From the NCBI GenBank assembly GCA_032622095.1, contig CP136061.1:116572754-116636753 (forward strand): a DNA stretch of 64,000 bases, in the 5' to 3' direction. The notes beneath the pieces are model-generated. The model ran no database searches and had not been told where the DNA came from. It saw nothing but the letters and a program-made list of their open reading frames with translations. Below, piece by piece: positions 1 through 11,186 of this stretch; position 1 is the stretch's first letter; each line of letters begins with the position of its first letter. A program made the translations under genes and the position numbers. This stretch comes from Siphonodentalium dalli. Its lineage: Eukaryota; Mollusca; Scaphopoda; Gadilida; Siphonodentaliidae.

Positions 1-438
1 ATAAAACACAAAAGAGACAGGAAGGAACAGAAACATACGCGAAAAACAGAAAAAGGTACTTCAAACATCAGACGAACGGTACAACAGATAACAAAAATTG
101 AATCTGAAACTCCGTGGAGAGGCGTAATTAGCCGATTGATTGAGTCGTGTCAACCCAACCACCCGTCGTGACGAGATGTATATGACCAAAGTGGACCATG
201 AGCTTAGCCGTATCCGCAGTTCGATGCCTCACGTGGTACGGCCGCTGTAGTACCACCAGGATTCCTACACCACACATCATGGGATACACCCCACAGTAAA
301 CAGGGTGCCACATTAGGGGATTCTTACCCCTCGAGGTGGGGCGGTATGCATATTCTACCCCGGGCCCAATATGGACCATATATATAAGAAAAATCGTATA
401 TTGTCCAGCACTGTGATGACCGGATGCGACGGTACTAA
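1..438. other. no gene; unassigned AT-rich sequence
   Basis: I see no coding exon, repeat array or RNA gene here. Only short frames without family resemblance occur. Confidence 0.5.
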
Positions 439-440
439 TA

Positions 441-900
441 TGTGACCCGCCATATCAAATCCAGTCGTAAGTCGGGATTTTTTTTTACCCTGTGCCAATG
501 CATTCTCTTATATATGCGAGTCGACCATAGGTCGCCTCGCATATATAAGAGAATGCATTGGCCTAACATTTTTTTATCAATTTTTTTAAATAAATGTTTC
601 TTACAATTTTTAGGACATAAAATAAAAAACATCCATTACCCTGCAGGGAGCCCCACACATATATAGAAGCATATAGAAGAGTGTCGTCTGCTCATGTTTG
701 TCTGGTCTCTGTATGGGTGAAATTATAAAATTGTTAAAGAATACAAGAAAAAATTATTAAAATTGTAAAAAATTGTTAGGCCAATGCATTCTCTTATATA
801 TGCGAGGCGACCTATGGTCGACTCGCATATATAAGAGAATGCATTGGCACAGGGTAAAAAAAATCCCGACTTACGACTGGATTTGATATGGCGGGTCACA
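441..900. mobile_element. double-hairpin MITE, TA-flanked (family A, copy 1)
   Basis: The ends are inverted copies of TGTGACCCGCCATATCAAAT and are flanked by TA at 439-440 and 901-902. Each half carries a near-perfect hairpin of about 70 bp (GCCAATGCATTCTCTTATAT ... GCATTGGC), followed by a TTTTACCCTGTG segment towards the terminus. The core between the hairpins is AT-rich. No transposase is encoded, so it is a non-autonomous element. A TA target duplication points to the Tc1/mariner group. Copies at 1239-1699 and 11956-12201 have the same ends and the same TA flanks, which fixes the boundaries. Confidence 0.88.
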
Positions 901-902
901 TA

Positions 903-1236
903 TGTGAATGCCTGTCACTGGACAAACTAGCGCCCGATTAACAGAACGAGACCCCAACAAGGATAAAAGGGCATAAAAAAGGAACCATTCTAACCATCAA
1001 ATACCATAATTTGTTCCCATCAAAGTCGCGTAACAACATTTTATTTGAATCCCGAATGCCATTTAACACCGGGTATGAATCATCCAGCACTAACAACGGG
1101 GTATATATAACTGTATGAATCCCACGTACCGACTGACAATGGCATGAATCCTGCGTACAAGGGGGGGGGGGTACCAGGAATGTGTTTCATATGATACATT
1201 ATAAACATTTTATTTATGAAAGCTTTCGTGTGCAAA
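903..1236. other. no gene; unassigned spacer with a poly-G tract
   Basis: This is the stretch between two MITE copies. It contains an 11-base G run at about 1161-1171 and several near repeats of a 'gaatcc..cgta' phrase. No coding signal is seen. Confidence 0.45.
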
Positions 1237-1238
1237 TA

Positions 1239-1699
1239 TGTGACCCGCCATATCAAATCCAGTCGTAAGTCGGGATTTTTTTTACCCTGTGCCAATGCAT
1301 TCTCTTATATATGCGAGTCAACCATAGGTCGCCTCGCATATATAAGAGAATGCATTGGCCTAACAATTTTTTACAATTTTAATAATTTGTCTTGTATTCT
1401 TTAACAATTTTATAATTTCACCCATACAGAGCCCCAGACAAACATGAGCAGACGACACTCTTCTATATGCTTCTATATATGTGTGGGGCTCCCTGCAGGG
1501 TAATGGATGTTTTTTTATTTTATGTCCTAAAAATTGTAAGAAACATTTATTTAAAAAAAAATGATAAAAAATTGTTAGGCCAATGCATTCTCTTATATAT
1601 GCGAGGCGACCTATGGTCGACTCGCATATATAAGAGAATGCATTGGCACAGGGTAAAACAAATCCCGACTTTCGACTGGATTTGATATGGCGGGTCACA
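1239..1699. mobile_element. double-hairpin MITE, TA-flanked (family A, copy 2)
   Basis: It has the same termini as the copy at 441-900, with TA at 1237-1238 and 1700-1701. Its AT-rich core is inverted relative to copy 1, while the ends and hairpins are in place. This suggests the core flipped by recombination between the hairpin arms, or that this copy inserted in the other orientation. The two copies lie only about 340 bp apart. Confidence 0.88.
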
Positions 1700-1997
1700 T
1701 ATAGTTTGTAGTTAAGAATGTGCGTTTTGGCTAGCAACGTCTCTGATTGACAGAGCGCCCGCTTCGTATATCATATACTTCCATGGTTGAGACTATAATA
1801 TGTTTTAATCGTTGTTTATTTTTCATTTTTTAGCCTATTCACACCTGTCTGAAGTAGCTTCGGTTCAAACTGTTTAGCGAGCATCATGTGAAATAGGACC
1901 CGACTTCAAAGCAATCGACATGATGACCCCTTTATAGATTCAGCTTGGTTTGATATCGCATCGGCCGCTATTACATCCTTCTTGTCCCGGATAGAGG

Positions 1998-2322
1998 GTA
2001 CAAGAAAATCATAATCAGAAATGGTAACGCCCTCAAGATCATATTATTAGCCATAAATATAAATTGTAATATAAAATATATTGGTTACATGAATTCACCG
2101 CCTCAGAATTCCGTTAAAACAACTAATCCTTCGAATTATTACAAACAACTACGGCTTATTATATTATACTGCAGGTTTCTCATTCACCACACCAGAAACT
2201 TCTAAATGCGTATACAAAATCGGAGGTATTGTGTTCCCGCCAAGAGTGCATGCTCCAGCCATTGTTCATACCTAAACATCGAAAGCAATTAACGCGGTCA
2301 TAATTGTTACATACTGTTCTGA
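1998..2322. repeat. dispersed repeat, inverted copy at 33300-33620
   Basis: The sequence is clearly alignable, in reverse complement, to 33300-33620. Shared phrases include the segment around GGTAACGCCCTCAAGATCAT and the segment reading AATTAACGCGGTCATAAT. The flanks differ, so this is an interspersed repeat rather than a large duplication. A minus-strand frame of 86 codons runs through it, but the copy at 33.3 kb has an in-frame stop. Family unknown. Confidence 0.7.
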
Positions 2323-2399
2323 TAAAAACACAGACTGGCCAGCTATGCAGTACTGAGTCTGGGGGGTTGGTGTTGTTCCTGAATTCTTGTATAGGCACG

Positions 2400-2575
2400 A
2401 TCTGTTTCTTGTAGACACGGTCCGGGTTTCTTGTAGACACGGTCGTGATTTCTTTTAGACACGGTCGGGGGTTCTTTTAGACACGGTCCGGGTTTCTTGT
2501 ATATTGATGCGGTCCTGGTTGCTTGCAGACATGATCCTAGTTTCTTGTAGATACGGTTCGGATTTCTGTGGGTAC
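2400..2575. repeat. minisatellite, about 23-bp unit
   Basis: There are about seven imperfect units of the form AGACACGGTCCGGGTTTCTTGT in direct tandem. They degenerate towards the right end. Confidence 0.85.
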
Positions 2576-3095
2576 TGTTAGCTCAGTATGATATGTGTCG
2601 GCAGTTAGCGGTTATAGGGGTAACTGTTTCAAGTTCTTATGCCCCTCATTTCAAACATCGCTTGTTGTATTAAAGAAATGAAATTTGGAACAGCGCCATT
2701 TCGATCAAAAATACATTTCGCTTTACAAAGGACTATCCCCCGAGGTAAACTTTTGTATATCCCATCTGCCTATTGTCGCTAATTGCTACGTGCAAAATAT
2801 CCAAGAAACCCATCAATTGAAATTCATTTCATAGCTTTTGATGACGGTTACGCAGTAAACGCAGATCGCTCGAATCTATCACATGTTATTTATCTTTTTC
2901 ATCAAATTCTCTAAAGTGATTTAATGTAATAAGCGCTGCAAAAATGTTCAACAAAAGGCTCTGAGTTCTCAGTGACCTATTGGATAAAGACAGGGGTGAT
3001 TATTGCACGGGAGGCGTGCGCAGAACAGAAAGCTCTGGTATGTTCTCACGGCAGTGGCGTCATTCACATTTAAAGGTGCCGATTAAAGGTTTACG
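2576..3095. other. no gene; unassigned sequence
   Basis: No exon, tandem repeat or terminal inverted repeat was recognised. At 3070-3099 a TTAAAGG phrase occurs three times just before the next element. Confidence 0.45.
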
Positions 3096-3099
3096 TTAA

Positions 3100-3588
3100 A
3101 GGTACTCAATCCGATCAGACGGTCCCCATACCATCAATATACAACAACATTTCTTCAAAATACGCTTTAGTTATCAGAATCAATTTATTGCAACAAAATA
3201 ATGCTAACCACTGTCAACTATGGTATCAAATTTCCCCAATTTTTTTATTTATGTACATTTTGTAACGTTTGTTCAACAAAATATGGCCGTAATATCACTA
3301 AATTATCACCAAATTTGACCGTATTACCACTTGATTTTAGACTTATCCATCTTCATTCGCAATTTTGTATGAGACCCTCTGTTTGACCACGTGTTTCTGG
3401 GCAACATATTATTACACATCTTGAGAAATAAGAAACTTCAAAAATCGATATCTGATCACTCAAGCTTTGATGGGTGGGTTCCTCGACTATTATCAAATAT
3501 GTTTTACCCCTCGACTCTTATCAAATATGTTTTACCCCTGAAGCCAAAGAAATAGTAATTTAGGAGCGTCTGATCAGATTGAGTACCT
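3100..3588. mobile_element. TTAA-flanked non-autonomous element (family B2, copy 1)
   Basis: The terminal inverted repeats read AGGTACTCAATCCGATCAGA on the left and its near complement on the right. TTAA is at 3096-3099 and a mutated TTAT at 3589-3592. Related copies lie at 29711-30120, 46158-46605 and 53260-53733. Target choice is like piggyBac, but the terminal bases differ from the usual CCC, so the superfamily is an inference. Confidence 0.8.
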
Positions 3589-3824
3589 TTATACACACTT
3601 GCAAATTTACCTAGCATTTTAAGGCAATTCTCACAGAGAGCTACAGTGCATGTGTTGGATACATAATCGCAGGCCTGAAACAAACGGTGCCGGGAATTTG
3701 CAGATTGAGGTCCTTCAGATGGTGGAATTTGTGACTCTGCCCCGCACACTGACCGGCTAATGTCACACAAGTTGGCACCTTGAGTATTCTTGGTGTTGTC
3801 TGCCAATTTGGGAATATAGCGAAA

Positions 3825-4270
3825 CTAAATTAAGAAAGAAAAAGAAACTTCCTGAAGAAGTTTCTAAAGAAACTAAAAAAATCTTGTTAATTTGATAATA
3901 AATAAAAACATCGTCTGAACTACGCTCAATTGTAAATATTTACATCTCGATTCGGGACGCAACTATCAGCGATAAACTGACACAAATGATTTCGCCGTCG
4001 AGAGTCATTGAATTTAATTAATAAATAAGAATGACGGTGTGTGATGTCAATTTGGATTAATATTCGAAAAAAAATAACAACTTTAAACAAGATTATTCTC
4101 AATTTGATCACCCTACTGGAGTGTTTCACATCACTTTAACACAGAGATTCTGTTTCTAGATTCTAGCCTCTTTACTAGTGTTTAGAGAAACTAAAGTAAC
4201 ACAGAAAAAGATACTTTCTAAAAAAGTTTCTAAAGAAAGTAAAAAGAAACTTGTATATTTGATAACAAAT
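3825..4270. repeat. about 80-bp direct repeats flanking a family F element
   Basis: A purine-rich segment (AAAGAAACTT..GTTTCTAAAGAAA..TTTGATAA) occurs at about 3825-3905 and again at about 4188-4270, on either side of the element at 3906-4135. Confidence 0.6.
3906..4135 (-). mobile_element. TTAA-flanked repeat (family F, truncated copy 1)
   Basis: In minus orientation it starts with AGTGATGTGAAACACTCCAG next to TTAA at 4136-4139, and continues through a well conserved body shared with 7231-7574, 15359-15726 and 27249-27616. The far 100-odd bp ending in CATAATATGTCT are missing here. Confidence 0.75.
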
Positions 4271-4271
4271 A

Positions 4272-4402
4272 TACATTCCATAGCAGATGAGGCCCTGCAG
4301 GATGAGGTCCCCCAGAGGATTAATTTAGTGATGCTAGCCACTGTGCGGATAACATCACTAAATTCACCCTCTGGTGGCCTCATTCTGCAAATGTCCGGCA
4401 CC
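4272..4402. mobile_element. palindromic MITE (family E, copy 1)
   Basis: This is an imperfect palindrome built on GATGAGGTCCCCCAGAGG..TTTAGTGATGCTAGCC and its complement. Related palindromes lie at 13499-13610, 44051-44153 and 44351-44446. No coding capacity. The target duplication is not clear. Confidence 0.7.
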
Positions 4403-5836
4403 ATATTTTGAGGACTGACAGTGTGTTAGGCAACAAAAACAAAACCTCTTTGTTTCCGATACCTTGCCTGGTTCAGATTTTCTTGCCTTCCTCAATGTTT
4501 TTTTTCACAATGTTCTCCAGAAAGCCAGTCTATATAGTTACCTGTTAAGAGTGTCAGTGTGAATATTTATCGTTTTCCCAATCCCAAAAGCAAAAATAAG
4601 TCGGTTATTAAGCTCAACGTTGGTTGAGATCTTACTGCAGAGTGAATGAATTCAAGGGCCAACGTGCTTTAACCAAATGCTTCATGCTTCAATACCCATG
4701 GAAATACAACATTCCATGGCACCATGATTACGCTATCATAACGAACCTAAGCCGTACGCTTTGGGTCGTATATAGACTATATCTGATTTTGTGACGTCAC
4801 CAATTATTATCTAATACGACACTGCTGTTTTGAATTTTTGCGAGCACTTTTGTCGCACAGTAGATCGGTGCAAGGGCTTAAAGCATTAATGTCGTAATCT
4901 GAAATAAACGTGTTTGTCTTTCAATGGCCGGCGTTCCAAAATGAGGGGAGTTACTATCGGAATTATGCACAGTGAAGTTCATTCGTAGCCGCGGTTTACA
5001 ATTTTTATTGATAACATAATTATAACATATTATGGACTGTCAAATATTTGCAATGGTGTGGCTTAAAATATAAATGTCGAGTTCAATGGGAAAATCTCAA
5101 TCGCTCTGGCTGGGCTGGGGACAATACTGGAATCGAAATCGAAATTCGTGATGCGAGCAAACGTTATTATATCGCGTTTAAATAATAATAATATTACATA
5201 GTACATACGTGAATCTGATAATCCTCACATATTCTATTTTCATGAATCGACAAGAAACACATACTTATGAACAAAGCAGAAGATACATTCAGGTTATCGC
5301 AAATTCGGTCGATGGTGAAAGCTACACGATGACGTTGCTCGTCGAGTTTCGTTGGAATCGAAATGATGACATTTTATGAATGAAATGAACATGATGAAAT
5401 CGACAAGCTTCTTCGTATAGTACAGATCTCAATCGATGTTGTTCTATAATAATTTGTTCAAAGGGAATGGCTTTTAAAAGTTTTTATTTAGGTTTTAAGT
5501 CTGAGTCGGTGAGCTCGAGGTCTGTTTGCATTGTGAATCTCTGATTTATCACATGCCTTGATGTATGATATGATTGACCTAATTCATACACAAAATTGCT
5601 ATATAACCCACTCTGTCGATGAACCCGTGTGCATGTCTGGAGTGTAATATATCATAATCACACCACGATATAAGGCCTAAGTTAATCTTATTTGATGGGA
5701 ATACGGATATATGAAGTTATTTTATAGGATTAAAAAGACACAGATAAATCCTAGCTTATGATGCGTGTGTTTTAGCTGTGGTTCGTTAATTACGCTAGCG
5801 TATGGTCATATATTATCGCTTACGACTGAAAGGTTT
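4403..5836. other. no gene; unassigned sequence
   Basis: This is about 1.4 kb without a coding exon, tandem array or recognisable element. Confidence 0.45.
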
Positions 5837-5862
5837 AAAAAAAAAAAAAAAAAAAAAAAAAA
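5837..5862. repeat. poly-A run of 26
   Basis: An uninterrupted A26 tract. It could be the tail of an old retroposed sequence, but I see no clear body or target duplication beside it. Confidence 0.8.
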
Positions 5863-5989
5863 CCCTGACTGGAAAATTTTCTCAATGTTATCGGAAACAG
5901 AGAAGTTTGTTTTTGGTCTTATGATATAAACGACAAACTACTTATAACATGAATGTAAACTATATAGGTCATTATAGGAGAAGTGAGGT

Positions 5990-6730
5990 ATATCTGCATA
6001 ACTCACAATAGCTCGATTTCTGGAAAGAATCAATCGAGCAACTAGCCGTGGTATATAATAATTATTATACATGTATCATATGTGATATACAACACTCACA
6101 CTCTTATATGCAACAATTCGTGGTATATAATATATCATCTGTGATATACAGCACTATAATATGCATACACACATTCTGTCCCTGCGAAATTCATCAGTGA
6201 GAACGAGGTACAATAGATATATAATATATCATATGTAATATACAACACTCTAATATGCAACCATCCGTGGTATATAATATATCATATGTGATATATAGAG
6301 GATATCCACACTTTTTCATTGGATAAGGGTTATATATCATGAGTGATGACAAAACATTGAATTTCCACGAGTGGCTTTAGCCACGAGTGGAAATTCAAAT
6401 GTTTTGTCATCACGAATGAGATTTAACCCATATCCACTGAAAATGTGTGGATATTCTGTTTAGTATATACTTCAGTTACTTGCCTATGGCCCCCAATGAA
6501 TGTCAATACATCAGAAATTTCAAGCTGATATCACTCACTAGTGGGATATCACTTATATCTCACTGCTAAAACCTTATAATTCATGGGCAAGTATATAATA
6601 AACAACACTGTAATATGCAACCATCCGTGGTATATAATATATTATATGTGATATACAGCACTATAATGTGCATACACACATTCTGTCCCTGCGAAATTCA
6701 TCACTGAGAACGAGGTACAATAGATAACAA
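5990..6730. repeat. AT-rich direct-repeat cluster
   Basis: A motif of about 35 bp (GTGGTATATAATATATCATA..GTGATATACAACACT) recurs at least five times. A longer unit of about 67 bp (CACTATAAT.TGCATACACACATTCTGTCC ... GGTACAATAGAT) occurs at about 6149-6215 and 6659-6725. The two long copies bracket the palindrome at 6299-6456, so the region probably grew by segmental duplication around an insertion. Confidence 0.75.
6299..6456. mobile_element. palindromic MITE, probably TA-flanked
   Basis: The whole segment folds on itself. The arms start AGGATATCCACAC and meet at GAGTGGCTTTAGCCACGAGT. The outer flanks are TATATA-like, consistent with a TA target, but the sequence is too AT-rich to fix the exact end. 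Confidence 0.7.
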
Positions 6731-7227
6731 TCTATAAAGAATTAAAACTTGGCCAGGCCAGACGTATGAGTGTAGCCTTAGGTGCCGTTCACACACAGGG
6801 AAATGTGCCCGGCAATTCGTCATATATGCCCATAGGCCTATGCACTCCTAAAATCAATTAGTTAGGGTGACCAACGGAATATTGTTTGATACCGTGTTGT
6901 TTGCGGTACACATTTGTCTTCATTCGGGTGAACGCTTTGCCATATCATTCAAGCAACGTCATTCTATATGACAAATGTGCATACTTGTTTGAGTTATGCA
7001 CCAATGAGAAGGTAACCACGTGATCAGCCGCATGCAGTACTGTTGCAAACGACATTTTGGATGGAGTTTCGTTCTACTTCTAGCAATCCGATCGTATTTG
7101 GAATAGAACCGGCTTACCGTCGATGGGGGCGACATGGCGTTTTTTTATAGCCTTTTTAATCATTTGTATTCTTTTTCGGGTCTCAATCTGTTAATCTGGT
7201 GTTAGTTAGCCCATTTCGCAATTTTTT
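6731..7227. other. no gene; unassigned sequence
   Basis: About 500 bp without a recognised exon or repeat. Confidence 0.45.
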
Positions 7228-7230
7228 TTA

Positions 7231-7574
7231 AGTGATGTGAAACACTCAAGTAGGGTGATCAAATAGAAATTGAGAATAATCTTGTTCAAATTAGTTATTT
7301 TTTACACCGTCATTCTTATAATTATATTAATTAAATGCAATGACTCTCGAAGGCGATATATATATTTGTGTCAGTTTATCGCCGATAGTTGCGTCCCGAA
7401 TTAAGATGTAAATATTTACAATTGAGCGTGGTTCTGACGATGTTTTCTATTGAGTGGTATCGTCGAGTTCCTTGAAATTGTCTGTGACGTTTGTATAATG
7501 CTACATCCAGTTGACATAGCGCCTGAATATTACCATATCAATTTCACGTACCCGAACTAGCCCATAATATGTCT
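7231..7574 (+). mobile_element. TTAA-flanked repeat (family F, copy 2)
   Basis: It starts GTGATGTGAAACACTCAAGT after TTAA at 7228-7231 and ends CATAATATGTCT at 7574. The right TTAA (7575-7578) is also the left TTAA of the next element, so the two abut with only one TTAA between them. Confidence 0.75.
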
Positions 7575-7578
7575 TTAA

Positions 7579-7810
7579 CCCTTTGAGTGCCAGGGGCCGA
7601 TCTCATCGGCCCTAAACCTACAAAATAAGTCTGTTAAAGAATACAAGAATAAATTATTAAAATTGTAAAAAAAAAAAAAAAAAAAAATTGTTAGGCCAAT
7701 GCATTCTCTTATATATGCGAGGCGACCTATGGTCGACTCGCATATATAAGAGAATGCATTGGCACAGGGTATATGGATTGATACAAAAATCGACCTGGCA
7801 CTCAAAGGGG
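7579..7810. mobile_element. piggyBac-like MITE (family B6) with nested hairpin
   Basis: The ends are CCCTTTGAGTGCCAGG and its complement, flanked by TTAA at 7575-7578 and 7811-7814. Both the CCC start and TTAA target match the piggyBac pattern. No transposase is present. Most of the interior (about 7622-7772) is a half copy of the family A hairpin MITE with an inflated poly-A, so one non-autonomous element sits inside another. Confidence 0.82.
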
Positions 7811-8180
7811 TTAACTGGTATTGAGTATTCACTCCATCTGTTAACTGATATTCAGTATTCACCCCCTCTGTTAACTGATATTCAGGCTAATTCAGCATTC
7901 ACTCCCGTTGTTAACTGGTATTCAGTATTCACCCCATGTGTTAACTGACATTCAGGGGTGATAGGAAGACAATCAGTCATGACAATATCACCCCTAACAA
8001 TATACATGCATATATAGTCTATTATGTTTATTTGTAATTGTACTTTCCATGTGTGTATATTGTAAATAAAATTATCCTATCCTATCCTGGAATTCAGTAT
8101 TCACCCCCTCTGTTTACTGGTATACAGTATTCACCCCATCTGTTAACTGGCATTCAGTATTCACCCCCTTTGTTAACTAA
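7811..8180 (+). repeat. about 30-bp minisatellite (TTAACTGGTATTCAGTATTC...)
   Basis: There are about eight units of GTTAACTGGTATTCAGTATT followed by CACCCCCTCT, in two blocks (7811-7955 and about 8090-8180). The blocks are separated by a LINE 3' tail. The first unit begins in the TTAA that ends the piggyBac-like MITE. Confidence 0.85.
7985..8092 (+). mobile_element. 3' tail of a non-LTR retrotransposon
   Basis: The segment ends ..GTAAATAAAATTATCCTATCCTATCCT. An AATAAA-like A-rich stretch followed by a short tandem pentamer (ATCCT)3 is typical of the 3' ends of CR1/L2-type LINEs. It interrupts the minisatellite array, so it inserted after the array formed. No coding part remains. Confidence 0.55.
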
Positions 8181-10010
8181 CTGCTTGTTATTCAGGAACC
8201 ATGCATGTATCGAATATGAACCATGTTTCAAACTTTCAACTTTCACTCCGGCGAATTCTGGCGACCACATGGCTGCGACCACATGCATCAGCTTACTGTC
8301 GCTAGCTGATAGCGTCCGAAATTCGAAGGTTGACGTCATATGATCTAAACCTGGCTAATTGTTGGAAGCTGTAACAGATGAGATACGATAGAGGGTTTCG
8401 TGAAAAAAAGAAACACCTGTCGACACGGCACTCCTAGGCCGACGAGAAATTCCCACAAGGTACACTGTAGACACGAAATGAGTTACACGGGTTTACATAT
8501 ACCGTCTCACTCCCATGGTGGTATAACCTGTCAATATCAACAAGTTTACATGGGGATATCAATACGGCGTATCGTGTTAACGCCTGGTACTCACGAGAAT
8601 ATACGAGATGATTACTACTGCAGATATAGCATATCAGTCCAAGCAAGAGATATGTATAATGTCCGATATTTATGTCTATACATTCCTGCCAAGCGAATTC
8701 CCAAGACGTTTGTATAGCCACATTGAGGCTCATGCATGCATAGTGGCGAGCGCATTTATCACCATTGGGTTCTGTCTCTTGTTGGCAACTAATGCGACGG
8801 TCGAGGTAGGCGTGTCATATGATGGTTTCACCCCCCCACATTTCTGGTACTCCAGATTCAGGTGATTTCGGATAAGCGGTACGCAGGATTCGTATACCCT
8901 GTTGTTATTATTCAAGATTTGACAAACATATGCATGATATATACGCAGATTTTTTAGCTCCGTAATTGTTCAAATTATTATTATTCTCTGGCCAAATTAC
9001 AAATTCTACTGAAATTCGTTCTCATACTTCTGAGAACCTCCAGTGAACACCGCGAAACTACATGTGCAGTGCATATAGAGAGCTAGATAAACACCAATAA
9101 CTTCCCATGTTTCGCAAGTAAAATCCAGATAATTCATGGACATAGAAAAAGGGGTCGGTGCGTATATGGTCTCTCAATGGGAATACTGTTCGTTCGCATT
9201 CGCTTGGATCGGTTACATTTCATTTGCATTATTCTGAGAAACCAAACTGTCTATATCCATTTGAAAATTGGCGAGATCAAGTCGGAATGAACTGTAATTG
9301 ACAAAACACTTAAATAAAACATGTTAGATTCATAATTAATTACGAAAATATACATGGTGGCAGTGGTCACGTAGACCAGCGTAACTCTGTCTTAATTGCA
9401 GCTTGGTTGAAAGTGCCATTTTGGAGCTGGCGCACTCTGCATATTTACCAAAGCTTATCTACCGTTTGCACTCACATAAACTTATATAATAATTTATCCT
9501 AAATGCGACGATTGATTTTTCGTATACAGTAGAGAGGTTTCTGAAATTCACGACTACAATTATCAGTTACAAACTAGGTTGTGTTCACTGGGCCCCATGC
9601 ACCATTAAAATTCAACCAGACATCGAAAACGTGTACAAACACACGGAAGGCAAGCCACTTCTCCCCTTCCATAAATCCGGAAATCGACGAATAATGACTT
9701 GCTCACCAGGGTACGATTATTATAATCGTATTTTTCAAAAATATATTTTGGATAATCGAATGTCGGTGAGCATACGCGAACCAAACTTCTTCGGTTTGAT
9801 ATTTCACAGAAGCATTGGAATGCCTTCATTGTGACTTCAAGGTTTTGACGTCTGGTGAACGTTGGGCCCAATTGAAACCAAGAGGATTGTATAAATGCTA
9901 ATTGCAATAGTTAATTTGTAAAACCTCTCTATTGGAGAAAGATTTCGCAAAGTCGATTACAATTAATGATTAGAAAAATATAGAGACCCCTGTGCCGAAT
10001 ATTTACCGGG
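8181..10010. other. no gene; unassigned sequence
   Basis: About 1.8 kb. Frames of up to 105 codons occur on both strands around 8400-8730, but they overlap one another and match no family I know. Confidence 0.4.
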
Positions 10011-10011
10011 A

Positions 10012-10220
10012 TTTAAGAAACTTACCCAATCATGAGCAGGTACCAGCCTAGAGGTTCAAATAGGGAGAAGTCAATCCTCCCTATGTGTGATTTAAGAAAC
10101 TTACTCAATCAAGAGCGGGGACCAGCCTAGATGTTTCAAATATAAGGGGAAGTCAAATTCTCCGTATATGATTATTAGGGAGAAGTGGACTGTTACCCTG
10201 CAGGAGAAGTCATAATGGCT
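10012..10220 (+). repeat. about 75-80-bp tandem repeat
   Basis: A unit TTTAAGAAACTTACCCAATC..GACCAGCCTAGA..AAATAGGGAGAAGTCAA is present twice, followed by further GGGAGAAGT motifs up to about 10440. Confidence 0.7.
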
Positions 10221-10560
10221 CAAATTCAATTTACACCCCAACATCACCATACTATGATCTATAATAAGTAGTATGCAATACAATAGCCCATTAATACAAC
10301 CACTATAAAGAGTAAGGATACCATTATAATAAGAAAATACAGTTTAAATGTGGTGTAGAGACATTATACATACTGGTATATGAGATAGAAGTCACTTCTC
10401 CCTTGGACAGAAATAGGGAGAAGTGACACAATTTAGGGAGACGATATCTCCCATGTCGACCTCTTTGCTGTTCCATGATCAAGAGGATGGTATTCATCCA
10501 CTTCCATAAAATCTGAAATTAATGAGGTTTACATCTCGAATGCTCACTAACGTTCGATTT

Positions 10561-10591
10561 CCTAACTGTATTGTTCAAAAGTACAGTTAGG
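10561..10591. repeat. short perfect hairpin
   Basis: CCTAACTGTA and TACAGTTAGG flank an 11-base loop. It has no U-tract context and no adjacent gene, so the function is unknown. Confidence 0.5.
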
Positions 10592-10744
10592 AAAAATCAT
10601 ATAGCCGTACGGGCACCCGAATTTATAGGGGGTGGGTGGGACTTTTTCCCCGAATTTTTTTTACATGCATGATATGCTCATGATTATGAGTTTTGGTAGA
10701 ATATACCTTGTATATACACATAAGTATAACACAATATATTCAAA

Positions 10745-10925
10745 ATTAACATTAAATATGTATAATTCGGGGATAAATTTGTCACAAATTCCCCCTGAAA
10801 TACCATTCAATTTGGCCGAAAATTGCCCGAATTTGACAGAAAATAGTTTAAATTTGCCCGAAAATTGCCCGAATTTGACAGAAAATAGTTTAAATTTGCC
10901 CGAAAATTGCTCGAATTTTGGGCTT
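10745..10925 (+). repeat. 46-bp minisatellite
   Basis: About 2.5 units of AAATTTGCCCGAAAATTGCC..CGAATTTGACAGAAAATAGTTT. The apparent 98-codon reading frame across it is just the repeat (LPENCPNLTENSLN). Confidence 0.8.
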
Positions 10926-11186
10926 TAACAACGTTTGGGGTGCATGCAGCCCTCCCAGTCCTCCTAGCCTGTACGGCTATGGTAATAATCAACCGCTAGT
11001 GAGCATTATAGGGAGACATATATATTTCATCCATTTCAGATGTTATGGAATTAGTGGCCCTGCCTTCCTCGCGATTCCACAATTGTTGACGTGTCGTGAA
11101 CGAGGGGCAAGTTCTATCAGGGTCGCTATCCGCTCATGAATTTCGACACTGTTAAAACACTTTCACGACAGCATTAAAGATCATGA

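Noticed and set aside
442-1737. Frames of 60-125 codons in the hairpin MITE copies
   Set aside because: They recur in every copy on both strands as a by-product of the palindrome and are not a protein.
5990-6730. Possible CRISPR-like or centromeric array
   Set aside because: The direct repeats vary in length and spacing and surround a MITE. This is segmental duplication in animal DNA, not a CRISPR array.
8400-8733. Overlapping frames of about 100 codons on opposite strands
   Set aside because: They are mutually exclusive and without similarity to any known protein. Most likely chance.
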